Notes under the pieces: generated by a model | Told to the model about the DNA's origin: nothing | What the model saw: only the letters and a program-made list of their open reading frames with translations | The model's database searches: none | From: Acorus gramineus | Lineage: Eukaryota > Streptophyta > Magnoliopsida > Acorales > Acoraceae | NCBI GenBank assembly: GCA_030737835.1 | Contig: JAUJYN010000037.1 | Span: forward strand, 691,547 to 755,546 | Length of the DNA stretch: 64,000 bases | Direction of reading: 5' to 3' | Shown here: piece after piece, positions 45,600-57,039 of the stretch | Layout: every line of letters starts with the position of its first letter | Numbering within the stretch: the stretch's first letter is position 1 | Program-made: the position numbers and the translations under genes

Positions 45600-48500
45600 A
45601 TAGCCCTTGCCGTCCAATGACCATCTCCTTCACCGACAAAGACCTTCCTGATAGAAGGCTATGAGTATATCCCCTCCATGTTCGCGGGCGACTCCAGGCC
45701 ATCCCACTAAACAACATTTTCATCGATCCAGGGTCAGGGATGAATATCATGACTTTTTCCACCTACCAGGAAATGCCCAAGCAAGGCCGCCCCTTTGTTC
45801 AGCCAGTACACTCCACTATCTAGGCTTTCAACCATTCCGGAAAAACCATCTATGGTCTAGGTGTCACGCCCCAGGGCGGCCGTCCCCGAGACGTGGCAAT
45901 AATGAAATATCAGCTATCAATACCTGAGGTCAATAAAGACTCCAACAACAACACACAAGGTGGCAAAGCAAGGATAATGATAACTGACAGAAAAGCAGAA
46001 GCATAATATATAAACAATGTCTGTAAACCAAAAATATTATTACAGACTCGAATACACAATCACTGTCCTATGAGAGCCAAGTCTAGACCAAATAAAATAC
46101 AACCTGTGCCACATGCATGATTTACAATACATAAAATGACTCTAGGACTGCTGACAGCCTCGCACTCGCCACCCACAGGAAGAACGCTCCACGCCCATAA
46201 GACCACGCCACAAGAAAGCTCCAACTCCACGCCCAACACTGCCCCTGAAAAGAAACAGTATGCGAGGGTGAGCTACAATCTCAGTGAGTGGCTGGAAACC
46301 AATCACCATACAACATTGGGAGTAAACATTCCATGTTCGCAAAGCGAACCCAATGGAAAAAGAACTACTCTCGATAATCACATACCGAGATAGCGAACAC
46401 TATTGTACTCCCACGGTTGCGTCGCTCGGACACAAAGGGGTTGCCTCTACTCTCACGCAGAAATAATCCCAAGGCACATAACCCAACAGGCGGTTCATAT
46501 ACACGCCTAGCACGGGTAGGCCTAACTTAATGTCCCACTACCGGCTTAACAAAACCGATAAGATAATGAATTCTCCTGAATTCCAAACGAGTGCATCGCT
46601 CGGATGCACGGGGAGATTACATCGCTAGCGCTCTAACTAATAAGGTACAACCCGACAACGGGTCATACCCACGCCTATTTCAGATAGGCCTATCAGTTTT
46701 TTTAACATGCGCATATAAATATATCCAGCTATGTGCATGAACCATATGCACAATCATCTAATAATTATAGGGACATTCCCTAACATGGATTTACATCATA
46801 ATAAATCATACAACATGCATACATGGTCATTAATCACATAAGCACACAAGGCCTAACTTAAGCATGCGTTGGATATCGCCAACTTAAAAGAAAGGGTCAA
46901 GCGCGATCTCGCGCACTAACAGGTGCATGCCAATATTCCAAACGAACCTGAGTCGAGTAGGAAATCGCATCTACTTACTCAGTTCGTTCAGAGGGAGAGG
47001 GCGAGAGAGATCATCATCTCATGAAGCTGGTCATAGCTTTGCCCCATTAGCATGGGCGCAACAACTACACCGCGCCCTCGAGTCTTATCGCAAGGGAATA
47101 TTAGGCAGGTGCCCGTTATTAACCCAGACTTAATCATGCTGGATATCCCAATTAATATGGTGGGAGTAGTATTACAATACTACCTATGACATGCCATATT
47201 CTATACATCCATACACATTTACAAAATACATGCCCATGCTAGAGGGGCGCATGCAATACAATCATTCATACATGGATACAATACATGCATATAAAAGCCT
47301 AGCATGCAAGATATCTAACATATTATAGCATAAGCATGGCCATACTACTTATCTGCACAAGTAGTATTGCTAAGATGCCCCATCGATGCGAGACGTGCGA
47401 CTACGTGCGTCGAGCACATCCCGAGGGGGGGGGGGGATTGGACCAAACCACTCACAGATACCCGGATCGTCGCGCGTCCGATCTATGAGATCTGCAAAAC
47501 ACAATCAATGATCCACAATTAAAATATGGAACCTCCTATAACACATAAGCCTACTTCATGAAGGCCCTAACCCCTGATACTTCCATATTATCACCCAAGA
47601 CACATGCAAACAACTCCTTGACACTCAACAAAGCAAAACTGCCAAACCTGCTGCAACCAGCCCTACTAATTGGTCTCCACAGCACCCAATACACTTCCAA
47701 AAATTATGAAATAAATCATGCACATTCTCTGATATGTTGGGATCATAATCCATGAAGACATTAGAACCTAATTTTTCCTCTACAAGCCCGAAACAAATAA
47801 TTTCCAGAAGCAGGTCAATTCCTACGCGAATCTGGACAGACCATACAAAACAGGTTCTAACTTACAACACAGACATCATAATGACCCCAAATTTCATATA
47901 TAACATCTAGACACATAGATGATCAAATCATAAGAAGACATAATCCTAAAAATATGCCTCTAAATACTAGATTCCTTGAAATCTTTAAAAGACAGTGAGG
48001 TGCCTTACCGAAACAGGGGAAGGGAAATGGGGAGATGCGGGGTTATCGACACATCCACGACCACCTCAACCACCACTACCACCATCTCTTCAGCATCTCC
48101 TCAGCCTTCTTTGGCTGAAAAACAGGGGGGGGAGACATGAGAGGGAGCTTGAGAGAGGAGAAACCACAACCACAACAACACATACACAAAACTCACCTCT
48201 TGCTTCCTTCTTCACCTTCACCTTCAATGGATTCTTCCTCCTCCTTCTCCACACACAAAGAGAGGGAAAAAAAGACCAAGAGAGGGAGCTTGAGAGAGTT
48301 CCACGAAATGGGAGAGAGGGGGAGAGAGAGAGAGGGCAAAAATGTCATTTTCATGCCCAAATAGTGCCTAGGGGTGACCTTAAGGGGGGGGTGAGGTTAG
48401 GGTTAGGCTCACCCACTCACATAACCAATAACCAAAGGTTTCTTCATCCCTAAGCAAGGTGGGGGTAAAGTTACCAAAGGTCACCACATCCCCAAAATAT

Positions 48501-49807
48501 CTCACACTATTCGACCAACCAGGAACTCTTAAAACCCGGATACGGTTCAGAACTGCATATTTTTCAAAACGTTACCGGAATTCGATGAAATTTTTATGGG
48601 TAGTACTAAACGGTACCAGGACCCATAATATGCAGTCAGATTTCCAATCAGAGTACTCTAACTCTCGTAGATGGCTAAAAGCCAAAATTTTAGTGGCTCT
48701 GATCGAAAAAACAAAAAGGTCCTGAATGACCTAGAAGTGACCAAGGCTTAACCGAAATGGCTCCAAATGACACAGGCATAACACCTGGAATATTCGGACT
48801 GGCCATTGGTCCTCTGATCTGCAAGACGGAGTGCTTCATGCCCGACATTGACACGAGATACCCTCTAATGCTGGGGCGGCCAAGGCCATCTGCTCCCCAA
48901 GACATCAATGTCCCCGACTACCATTCATGGGCCACATACTGACCATTTGGGGGGAAGCAAGCCTCAGGTATGAAAACGAAGATAACTGGGTCTTAAATAA
49001 TATGTTTGCACTAACCTTACACCTAGGTATCGAGTTCGAAGGCAACAGCCCACCTGGATCCCCTTACAACAACTACTTCCCCTTGGAAGAAACGGCCGGG
49101 ACCATGAACTCGGTAAACAATCGTGCGGAGCCCAATCAGATTGCCTTCCTGCCCAACGAAATCACCAAGACCGGAGCCCGCTCCGCACTCCTCACGATTA
49201 CCACCAATCTCGGAGGAAGGGAATTCAAGCATATCCTCATTGATACGGGGGCGGAAACTAACGTCCTAACCTACTCCACCTATTGAAAGCTTGAGGGCAA
49301 GCTCCCCAGGTTGGAACCATCAGATGAGTTCATCTAAGCTTTTGATAACACGTGCAAAAACGCTTGCAGGCTAATCACCCTCCCACTCAAGATTGGCCCA
49401 GTATCTATCATCGTCAACTGTATGGTTATGGACATCCAATCTCCTCACCCCCTAATTGCAAGAAGGACGTGGCTCGATAGCATCGAAGCTATCTCGTCAA
49501 CTCGGCACCAATGCCTCCGCTTCCCGTATCACGGAGAAGTGGTGTCTGTCTGGGGAGAGGCACGCTTCAACGGAGCACGAGTCTGCAACTGGACCATCTG
49601 TGCCATGCACATCAAATGGGAGATGTACTCGTACAAAATGAAGAATTGCTCGCTCAAACATATGCTCGGTCAGGGACGAAAACCTAAGAGGGCAAGAGAA
49701 GGAGCTGAACTTGCAAAACCTCCACCAGAGATGAGTCGGCCTGCAAAGGCTAACCGACTCGAAGAAGTGGTTCAAATCCACAAGCCCGGGATTGATCCAC
49801 CCAAGTG
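45600..49807 (+). pseudogene. B1 protease domains 1 and 2 (interrupted by A4)
   Basis: Domain 1 starts near 45600 and holds IFIDPGSGMNIM at 45716-45751, again D-P-G. Stops include TGA at 45662-45664 (CGA in B2) and TAG at 45821-45823 (CAG in B2). A4 splits it at 45862. It resumes at 48784 with GIFGLAIGPLICKTECF, LMLGRP and LTIWGEASL. Domain 2 follows at 49190: HILIDTGAETNVLTY, then NCMVMDIQSP, RRTWLDSIEAISS and VVSVWGEARFNGARV, ending at TGA 49806-49808. From 49422 on the frame is open for 128 codons. The tandem-protease arrangement is thus shared by both copies. Confidence 0.8.
45862..48783 (-). mobile_element. A4: solo LTR of family A lacking the subrepeat block
   Basis: Termini are as in the other family A LTRs. 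The 2.92 kb length falls short of A2 because about 0.7 kb is missing near 46313 (equivalent to A2 19497-20190), removing the tandem subrepeats. Flanks CTAGG and CCTGG are a degenerate pair; the B2 sequence at the insertion point reads CCCGG. A G homopolymer lies near 47426. Confidence 0.85.
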
Positions 49808-49810
49808 ACC

Positions 49811-50090
49811 TTTCATTCCTCACTCTTGTACATATTTGTTTACATGCTTTCCAAAACAAAAATCCAAAAAAATACAATGCTAAACAGCTTTCATTCCTCA
49901 CTCCTATAAATATTTGTTTACATGCTTTCCTAAACAAAAATCCAAAAAAATACAATGCTAAACAGCTTTCATTCCTCACTCCTGTACATATTTGTTTACA
50001 TGCTTTCCTAAACAAAAATCCAAAAAATACAATGCTAAACAACTTTCATTCCTCACTCTTGTAAATATTTGTTTACATGTTTTCAAAAAA
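49811..50090 (+). repeat. 78-bp minisatellite of B1
   Basis: Four units start TTTCATTCCTCACTC at 49811, 49889, 49967 and 50044 (period 78, 78, 77). Because 78 is divisible by three, frames stay open across the array on both strands, which gives misleading 90- and 181-codon frames. It occupies the position of the missing polymerase. Confidence 0.92.
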
Positions 50091-50110
50091 AAAAAAAGAG
50101 AAAAGAGATT

Positions 50111-50345
50111 AAGGGCATTTGAAAAGAAGGTAATAGAGAGAAAATTTAAAATTGGGGAGCTAGTACTTAAGCAAATCATGCCATCAAGGCAGCCCCACCC
50201 CAAAGGCAAGCTGCAACCCACATGGGAGGGACCCTATGTGATCACCCATGCCTATTCTGGGAATGCCTACCGCTTGGTGGATGCCGAAGGAGTCGAAGTC
50301 TCAGGTTCGTGGAATGCACTTTATCTGAAGAAATTCCATGCATAA
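50111..50345 (+). CDS. Integrase C-terminal domain of B1 (fragment)
   Basis: Open to its natural stop: ERKFKIGELVLKQIMPS, then a Pro/His-rich turn, GKLQPTWEGPYVITHAY, YRLVDAEGVEV and WNALYLKKFHA. This is the SH3-like C-terminal domain of Tat-type integrase. There is no start codon of its own that makes sense, no zinc finger and no D,D-E core upstream. It is best seen as a retained remnant of pol, perhaps once fused to the protease frame. Confidence 0.75.
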
Positions 50346-51857
50346 AACTCTCAATACTTGAGAAATATTATTCTTCCTTCCTGCGATTGCTCGTTTTTAA
50401 CACCTGATGACAGAATTATAAGACTCTCAAAGATAACTTATGTTTTATTTGAACTCATATGTTCACCACTCATACCACCTTCATCACACTAGTATGACTT
50501 AGGATGTGGTTCATCTGATAAAAGGAAAAATTGCCTACCCTGTAGACTGGGACAATTTTTTAAACCCAAAGCATCTCCCCTTATTCTCGCCCTCACTCGT
50601 ATCAACCCAAAGGCAAAATGAGGAATTACCTGGACCTGGCATATGTCCCAAAACTGGCTCTAGCACTATGTAAACACTTCTAGAGGGGAAGCAGAAAAGA
50701 ACAGGGGTGAAAAACAAAAAAGCCCCCCCCCCCCTCAAAACAAAAAAAAAGAAAGGCAATGAGAGGCCAAAGATCAAAACAACACCCAAACAACGGGTTA
50801 AACTCTCTACTTTAGCAAGCACGAATGCCTTTACGCAATGTATATGCTGAAGAAAAGGCTATACTAGTACACATCCAAGCAAACGGATTGTACTCTCCAC
50901 CCAAAACACGGGTATACGCCCAGCGGGCTGTACTCTCCACCCAAATATAGAAGTTGTAAAAAGAAGAAACCTAGAGGGACCTAGAAAGTAAGACATATGC
51001 CAGATTGGGACAATTCTAAAATATTACCCCAAAGGAAGATATTACTCTTATCCCATTCACCCCCCACCCTTTTATTTCTTGCTATGGAGTTGGAATTGAA
51101 CTATGTCTGCTTGGAAAGGCGAAATTTAAACCAAAAGGAAGACCATTTCCTATGTTTACAACAGCACACACTCACATGAGTTCACTTAAAACACTTGCCT
51201 ATCTAAAAGAAGCTTACTTGATTTAAATCTTGGTGCATTCACGAAATTTCCTGCATGTTCAGAATAATATAATCAAGCATTTGAGAACCATGAACTTGAG
51301 GGATTGACACCTGAATCCAATACCTTTCAAATACAATCCTGGTTTGGACATGGGTGACCACAAGACCCCTCTTCAAGGACTTGATGGCATCTTTTACTTT
51401 AGAGAATTGAAAACATTGCCCTCCCACATAAAAGACCCTTTGAAGAATTAAAATGCTCCCCTATGCCACTCACCCCTATGCATAAGGTTGTATTTTCATT
51501 TTCTAAACATTTAGGCATTCACTTTTCTCAAAATACCACAATTGACTCCCACACCAAAAGAAAATAGCCCCTATTACTTTCATTTCATACCCTTCCACAC
51601 ACATTAGAGAAGGAAAACTACCCCACTCTCATGCACACCAAAAGCTTTTCCATTCTCACATATTATCACACTTAGAGTCACCTATGCTCCCTCCTTTGAA
51701 TACCAGACACGGCTTCTCGCAACTTTTTTTCATTGCTTTACTATCTTAGATGGGTTGTAAAGGAGGGGCTCAAAAGTTAGTGCAGCGGCACAACCTGAAC
51801 AGATTTAACACTTGGTTCATGGAAAGAAAGTTCTTTTTCAGGTTTTGAAGGTTGACA
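50346..51857. other. Conserved non-coding region of B1, truncated
   Basis: Homologous to 26627-28150 of B2, including the C tract (near 50723) and the doubled GTACTCTCCACCCAAA motif. Homology ends at about 51857, in GGTTTTGAAGGTTGACAA, where Tekay-like sequence begins. The antisense PMD gene of B1, if it had one, is not in this window. Confidence 0.6.
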
Positions 51858-52795
51858 AAACACTAACAGGACGTACAGCCAGGTTGGCGGCCATGCCCAA
51901 GGGTTGCCTACTGAGAGCATCAGCCACGACATTCGCCTTACGCGGATGGTAAGCAATGTCACAATCATAATATCTCAGGAACTCGACCCAACGTCGTTGA
52001 CGCATGTTGAGCTCCGGCTGGAATTGCAAATAAGTCAGGCTCTTGTGATCCGTGAAGAGCTCGAACTCCTCTCAATAGAGGTAATGCTTCCAATCTTCAG
52101 CGAAAAGATGATCGCTGCTAACTCCAAGTCGTGGGTGCTCATGGGGATTCAACTAACGTGATGCGTAAGCAACAACCTTACCGTACTGCATAAGGACACA
52201 AGCCAAACCCATCCGCAACGCATCAGAGTAAACTGCAAATCCACCACTCCCAGATGGAAATGGTAAGAATTGGCGCTGTGTTAAGTCTCCACTTCAACTC
52301 CAGAAAGCTCTCCTCGCAAGATGGGGACCACTCGAACCGGATTTCCTTCCGCGTGAGGCAGGTCAGAGGGACAGCTATCTTCGAGAAACCCTCGACAAAC
52401 CTCCTATAATATAGCCCGCCAAACCCAGGAAGCTCCGAATCTCAGTGGGTTCGACGGTCGCCACCATTTCGACACAGCAAGCATCTTGTTCGGGTCCACA
52501 GATATGCCCTCACCGAAAATCACATTGCCTAAGAAGGCCACACGCTCCAACCAGAACTTGCACTTAATGAACTTGGCGAAAACCTGATGTCGGGCCAGGG
52601 TATCCAAGACAGTGTGAAGATGGTTAGTGTGCTCCTCAAGACTCTTCGAGTACACTAGAATATCATCGATGAAGACTACTACAAAGGAGTCGAGGAAGGC
52701 CCGAAACACCCGGTTCATCAGATCCATGAAGGCAGTCGGCGCATTCAACAACCCAAACGGCAGTACACGGAACTCGTAGTGCCCGTAACCGTGGT
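51858..52795 (-). pseudogene. A6: Tekay-like reverse transcriptase and RNase H fragment
   Basis: On the minus strand from about 52795 down: [21 protein letters not shown], then the catalytic FIDDILVYS (about 52680-52655), [16 protein letters not shown] (RT thumb), and RNase H pieces ending [19 protein letters not shown] and [15 protein letters not shown] (52005-51890). Frames break near 52400 and 52250. The first half of reverse transcriptase is absent: the fragment starts at the head-to-head junction with A5. Confidence 0.85.
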
Positions 52796-52803
52796 GATCG
52801 CGG

Positions 52804-54090
52804 AGCATGAGTTTCCAGTGGAGTTGGTCGAGCTCACCATGATGGACTTCGATGCCATCTTGGGGATGGATTGGCTCTCGGCAAGTCACACCAATATCGA
52901 TTGTTTTGCAAAGTCGGTGTCTTTTCGCATCCCTGGTCAGAGGTCTTTCTAGTTCGTGGGCGCTGGGGACCTAGCTCCTTTGTTGTTCGTGTCGTCCATC
53001 TAGGCGTAGAGACTCCTACAAGGCAGTTGCGAGGGTTTCCTAGCGTGCATCGCTAATGAAGATGCGTCGTTGCGGGCAGATTTCCGTCAGACTCCGGTCG
53101 TGGCAGAATATCCAGAGGTTTTTTCAGATGATCTTCCGGTTCTACCGCCGGCTCGCACAATCGAGTTCGAGATTAATCTAATTCCTACGAGTTCCAAGTA
53201 CTGCCGTTTTAGTTGACGAATGCGCCGGCTGCCTTCATGGATCTGATGAACCGGGTGATTCGGCCCTTCCTCGACTCCTTTGTGGTAGTCTTCATCAATG
53301 ATATTTTGGTGTACTAGAGAAGTCTTGAGGAGCACGCTGACCATTTTCGCACTGTCTTGGAAACTTTTGCTCGACATCAGCTATTCTCCAAGTTCAGTAA
53401 GTGCGAGTTTTGGTTGGTGTGTGTGGCCTTTCTAGGTCATGTGATTTTCGATGATGGCGTATCTATGGACCCAGACAAGACGCTCGTTGTGTCGAATTGG
53501 CGGTAACCGTCGAACCCCACCAATATTCAGAGCTTCTGGCGGGTTATTATCGGAGGTTTGTCGAGGGTTTTTCGAAGACAGCCGTCCCTCTGACCCACCT
53601 CACACAGAAGGATGTCCAGTTCGAGTGGTCCCCATCTTGCTTGCAAGGAGAGCTTCCTTGAGTTGAAGGGGAGACTCACCTCAGCGCCAGTTCTTACCAT
53701 TTCGTGTGGGAGTGGTGGAATCACAGTCTACTTCAATGCGTCGCGGCTACGTTTGGGTTGGGTCCTGATGCAGTACGGTAAAGTTGTTGCTTACACGTCA
53801 CGTCAGTTGAAGCCCCATGAGCAGAATTACCCCACCCACGATTTGGAGTTAGCAGCGATCATCTTTGCGTTAAAGATATGAAGGCATTATCTCTATGGTG
53901 AGGAGTTCGAGCTCTTCACGGATCACAACAGCCTGACTTATTTGTTGTCCCAGCCGGAACTCAACATGCGTTAGTGACGTTGGGTCGAGTTTTTGAAGGA
54001 CTATTATTGTGACATTGCGTACCATCCGGGTAAAGCAAATGTCATGGCCGATGCTCTCAGTAGGCAACCCTTGGGCATGGCTGCCCACAT
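52804..54090 (+). pseudogene. A5 protease end, reverse transcriptase and RNase H, decayed
   Basis: [19 protein letters not shown] at 52824-52880, followed by MDWL, is the protease C-terminus. The linker (EYPEVFSDDLPVLPPARTIE) is joined directly to YEFQVLPF near 53185, so the fingers and first palm part of the polymerase (about 110 residues) are deleted. The catalytic motif reads FINDILVY at 53291, with Asn in place of the first catalytic Asp. RNase H follows from about 53612 ([39 protein letters not shown]). TAG stops interrupt it, for example in LNMR*RRW near 53973. Confidence 0.82.
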
Positions 54091-55377
54091 GGCTGTACAT
54101 CGTTGGAGGCTTCTGGAGGAGGCTGCTTGCTGGATCAATGTTCGGGAGAGGCTTGCAGGTGGCTTTTTGGCTAGGCTAGTGGTGCAGCCCATGCTCCTTG
54201 ACGAGATCCGCATGGCACAGAGGCGGGATCCTTACTTTTTGGTCCTTTCTAAAGGCATCGCCCGGGGCGAGCGATCGGATTACCAGATTCACAAGGATGG
54301 AATCCTGCGGTTCAGAGGCCGGGTATGTATTCCTGATGACGCAGAGCTGAAGCAAAAGATCTTGGACGAGGCCCACCATTCGAGGTACACAGTAGAATCT
54401 GGTGGCACGAAAGTGTACAGGGGCCTTCATCGTGGCTACTGGTGGCGCTGGATGAAGACGGATGTTTGCCGTTTCATTGCCCGTTGCTTGGTATGCTAGC
54501 AGGTGAAGTCAGAGCATCAGCGTTCTGGGGGGAAGCTGTAGTCCATTGAGATTCCTCAGTGGAAGTGGGAGCAGATCACCATGGACTTTGTGTTCAGGTT
54601 TGCCAAGGTCACGTTCGGGTCGCGATGCCATCTGGGTGATCGTACACCGACTGACTAAGTCCGCTAATTTTTTCCCCATCCGACTCACCGATTCTTTGGG
54701 CACCATGGCGCAGTTGTTTGTCTCTGAGATTGTTCGTCTCCATGGCACTCCGGTCAACATTATTTCCGATCGAGACGCGAGGTTTACTTCGGGGTTCTAG
54801 TGTAGCCTCCAACACGCCCTTAGTACGAACCTGCACTTCAGTACAGCGTTTCATCCGCAGACGGACGGCCAGTCGGAGAGGACGATTAAGACCCTGGTAG
54901 ACATGCTGCGTGCCTGCATTCTCGACTTTGGGGACAGTTGGGAGAGGCATCTCTCGTTGGTGGAGTTCGCCTACAACAGCAGCTACCATTTGAGTATTCA
55001 GATGGCACCGTATCAGGCACTCTACAACCCCTGCTGCAGATCTCCCTTTTGTTGGGACGAGGTCGGAGAGTGCCAGTTGGAGGGACCAGAGATCGGCCCG
55101 TTCCTTGTCCTTGAGCGGATTGGGGAGGTGGCCTATCGTATAGCCTTTCCCCTGCAACTAGCTCATGCCCATGATGTCTTCCACGTCTCGCAGCTAAGGC
55201 GTTATGTCCATGATCCTACTCACGTCAGCCCATTCGAGCCGTTTGTCTTCGAGCCCGACTTGTCATTTGTGGAGCAGTCAACCGAGATCTTGGACAGACA
55301 CGAGAAGAGGCTCCGTACCAAGACCGTTCAGTTGGTTAAGGTGCATTGGCAGCACCGTTCTGGTACCAAGGCCACTT
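54091..55377 (+). pseudogene. A5 integrase with chromodomain-like tail, decayed
   Basis: The zinc-binding part is EAHHSRYTVESGGTKVY...RGYWWRWM...CLVC followed by a TAG where Gln is usual (54497-54499). The core has WEQITMDFV with the first Asp, a frame change near 54605, IISDRDARFTSGF with the second Asp (54760-54798), and TDGQSERTIKTL with the Glu (54860-54895). A deletion joins QLEGPEIGPF near 55090. The C-terminal part GEVAYRIAF, FHVSQLRRYVHDPTHV and STEILDRHEKRLRTKTVQLV is the chromovirus-type tail. A TAG ends it at 55377, where relatives have Trp. The enzyme would insert element DNA; this copy cannot. Confidence 0.85.
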
Positions 55378-55478
55378 AGGAGCGCGATGAGGCTATGCGT
55401 GATGCATATCCGCATCTTTTCCCTTCCTTGATGTTTTCTTTTAAATTTTGTGGACAAAATTTTCTAAGGGGGGGAGAA

Positions 55479-57033
55479 TGTTATGTTTGTGTCATTTGGA
55501 GCTTTTTGGTTGTGTTTGTGCCTTTCATGGCTTTATTGGTTTATTTGGGTCATTTCTCGCCATTTCTTTTTGCGATTAGAGTCGCTAAAATTTTAGACTT
55601 TAACCATCTGTGTGAGATTGAGTACTCCGATTGGAAATCTAACTGTGTATCATGGGTCCTGGTACTGTTCGGTCCTACTCAAGAAAATTTTAATCGAATT
55701 CCGGTTACGTTTTAGAAAAATTTACAGTTCTGAATTGCATCCGGGTTTGGTCGTTACTGGATTGGGAAGAGGGAGACTTTGAACAAGTCAAAGAAGACCT
55801 AGATGAAGTCAAGGGTCTTTGTCTTTTTGGTTGGTTGAGTTGACTTTGTTAAACTCACCAAACCATTTTTTTCCATTAAATGCCCCCCTTTGTGTGTGCA
55901 TCTCTCTCTCACACACACAAGTGCAAACCATCCGACCTCCTCTTGTTCTTCTTTTTGTTGTTGGTCCCCTTTGTTTGTTAGAGAAGAAGGAGAAGGTGAA
56001 GGTGAAGGTGAAGAAGGAAAGGAAGTGCAAACGAAGGTATGTGTGTGTGCATGTGTATTCTTGTGTTGTTGTTGTGCTTTGTTTCCCTTTCCTCTCCTCC
56101 CCCTCATGCTTCTATGGCTCCCCCCCTCCCTTGTTTTTCACCCAAGAAAAGTTGAGGAGCTTGGGAGGTAGTGGTGGTGGTGGTGGTGGTCGAGGTGATC
56201 GTGGGTGCGCTTGAGTGCCCCCACATCTCCCCCTTTCCCTCCCCCTCTCTTGGTAAGCTCTCCCCCGTCTTTTTACTGGTTTTTCTAACTTTAGGGTCTG
56301 TTAGGGAATCATGCATGCTAGGTATTTGGGTTTGGGTGGGTGTGAGGGTTGTTGGTGAGGGGTTTTGGGGTGCGGGCGCGTAGGCGTGCGCGCGGGGTCC
56401 GTCGCATGCGTGCACGTGCCGGCTTCGCACAGGGTCGCACAAGTGCCCACGGGTCGCACAAGGTGCGGGTGAGCGCAGGGTTGCATGAGGGTCACGCGTG
56501 GGGCTGCCCGAGGGCTTGGGTAGGTGCTATGGAGCTCAGGCGTGCGTGCGTACGTGCATGCTTGCGTGCGTGCAAGCTCCGTATGTGTGCATGTCTATGT
56601 CCTTAGCATTTTGAGTCTATTCTAAGTGTTTTTTTATGTAGCTTTACTCTCCATATTTTTTCCCCTTGGCGATCAGTCAAGCAACTACCCGGGTTGCGGT
56701 GAGTGGATCAATCCAACCCATTTGGGAGGCGTTGGATGCGCGTAGTCGTGCATTCCGCCTCCGTGGGGTACCATAACTGCATATTAACTATGTTGCATGT
56801 TTTTATATTGATATATTGCATCCATACCATGATAGGTGACTTGCGTGCTAGGGTTATGCATTGTTATGTCATGCATAGGAAACCATGCTTACCAATACAT
56901 CATGTCTCATTCTAGGATAGCCTCATTTCATGCATGCTTCTATCCAGTTAACCATTAATCTAGTTTTTACACGTATGCATGAATATAAAGCATGACTAGG
57001 ATAAATTCTTGTAATGTTTCTATCATGTTAGTT
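55479..57033 (+). repeat. A5 3' LTR, truncated
   Basis: It starts TGTTATG after the purine tract. It shares blocks with family A (AGTCGCTAAAATTTTAG; TCCGATTGGAAATCTAACTG; the GGTGGT-rich tract at 56170) but is clearly diverged. A GC-rich, GCGTGC/GTGCG-rich segment at 56360-56590 is not found in the other LTR copies. Its end is missing where D begins. Confidence 0.75.
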
Positions 57034-57039
57034 TGTGGA

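Larger units (their letters stand above)
1870..51857 (+). mobile_element. B1: old Ogre/Tat-like non-autonomous LTR retrotransposon, split by six insertions
   Basis: B1 can be pieced together by aligning it with its sister copy B2. The 5' LTR is in 1870-2106, 12135-12518 and 16904-16951. The primer-binding region and leader are in 16952-17080 and 20653-20910. gag is in 20911-20959, 42398-43378 and 44587-45130. Two protease domains lie in 45600-45861 and 48784-49807. A minisatellite fills 49811-50090, an integrase C-terminal domain lies at 50111-50345, and conserved non-coding DNA follows to about 51857. There the sequence changes abruptly into a Tekay-like element, so the 3' part and 3' LTR of B1 are not seen. 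No reverse transcriptase, RNase H or integrase core is present between protease and integrase C-terminus, in B1 or in B2, so this is a family property. The Ogre/Tat assignment rests on the protease and integrase C-terminal sequences and on a tRNA-Arg-like primer site. Confidence 0.8.
52796..57033 (+). mobile_element. A5: Tekay/Del-like retrotransposon, 5'-truncated
   Basis: On the plus strand it runs from the end of protease, through a deleted reverse transcriptase, RNase H, integrase and a chromodomain-like tail, to a polypurine tract (55461-55478) and a 3' LTR (55479-57033). The LTR is a diverged relative of family A (TGTTATGTTTGTGTCATTTGGAGC) and is cut off on the right by element D. The left end abuts A6 in opposite orientation, so no TSD can be identified. 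Confidence 0.85.

Noticed and set aside
49497..50042. A 181-codon minus-strand frame across the B1 minisatellite
   Set aside because: It is a shadow of protease domain 2 and of a repeat whose period is divisible by three; the protein repeat simply mirrors the DNA repeat.
49811..50090. Regular spaced repeats as a CRISPR-like array
   Set aside because: The 78-bp units are contiguous tandem copies with no unique spacers, and the context is a plant retrotransposon.
55890..56214. Plus-strand frames with signal-peptide-like hydrophobic runs
   Set aside because: They come from CT- and GGTGGT-rich low-complexity tracts of the A5 LTR that recur in other family A LTRs without conserved frames.
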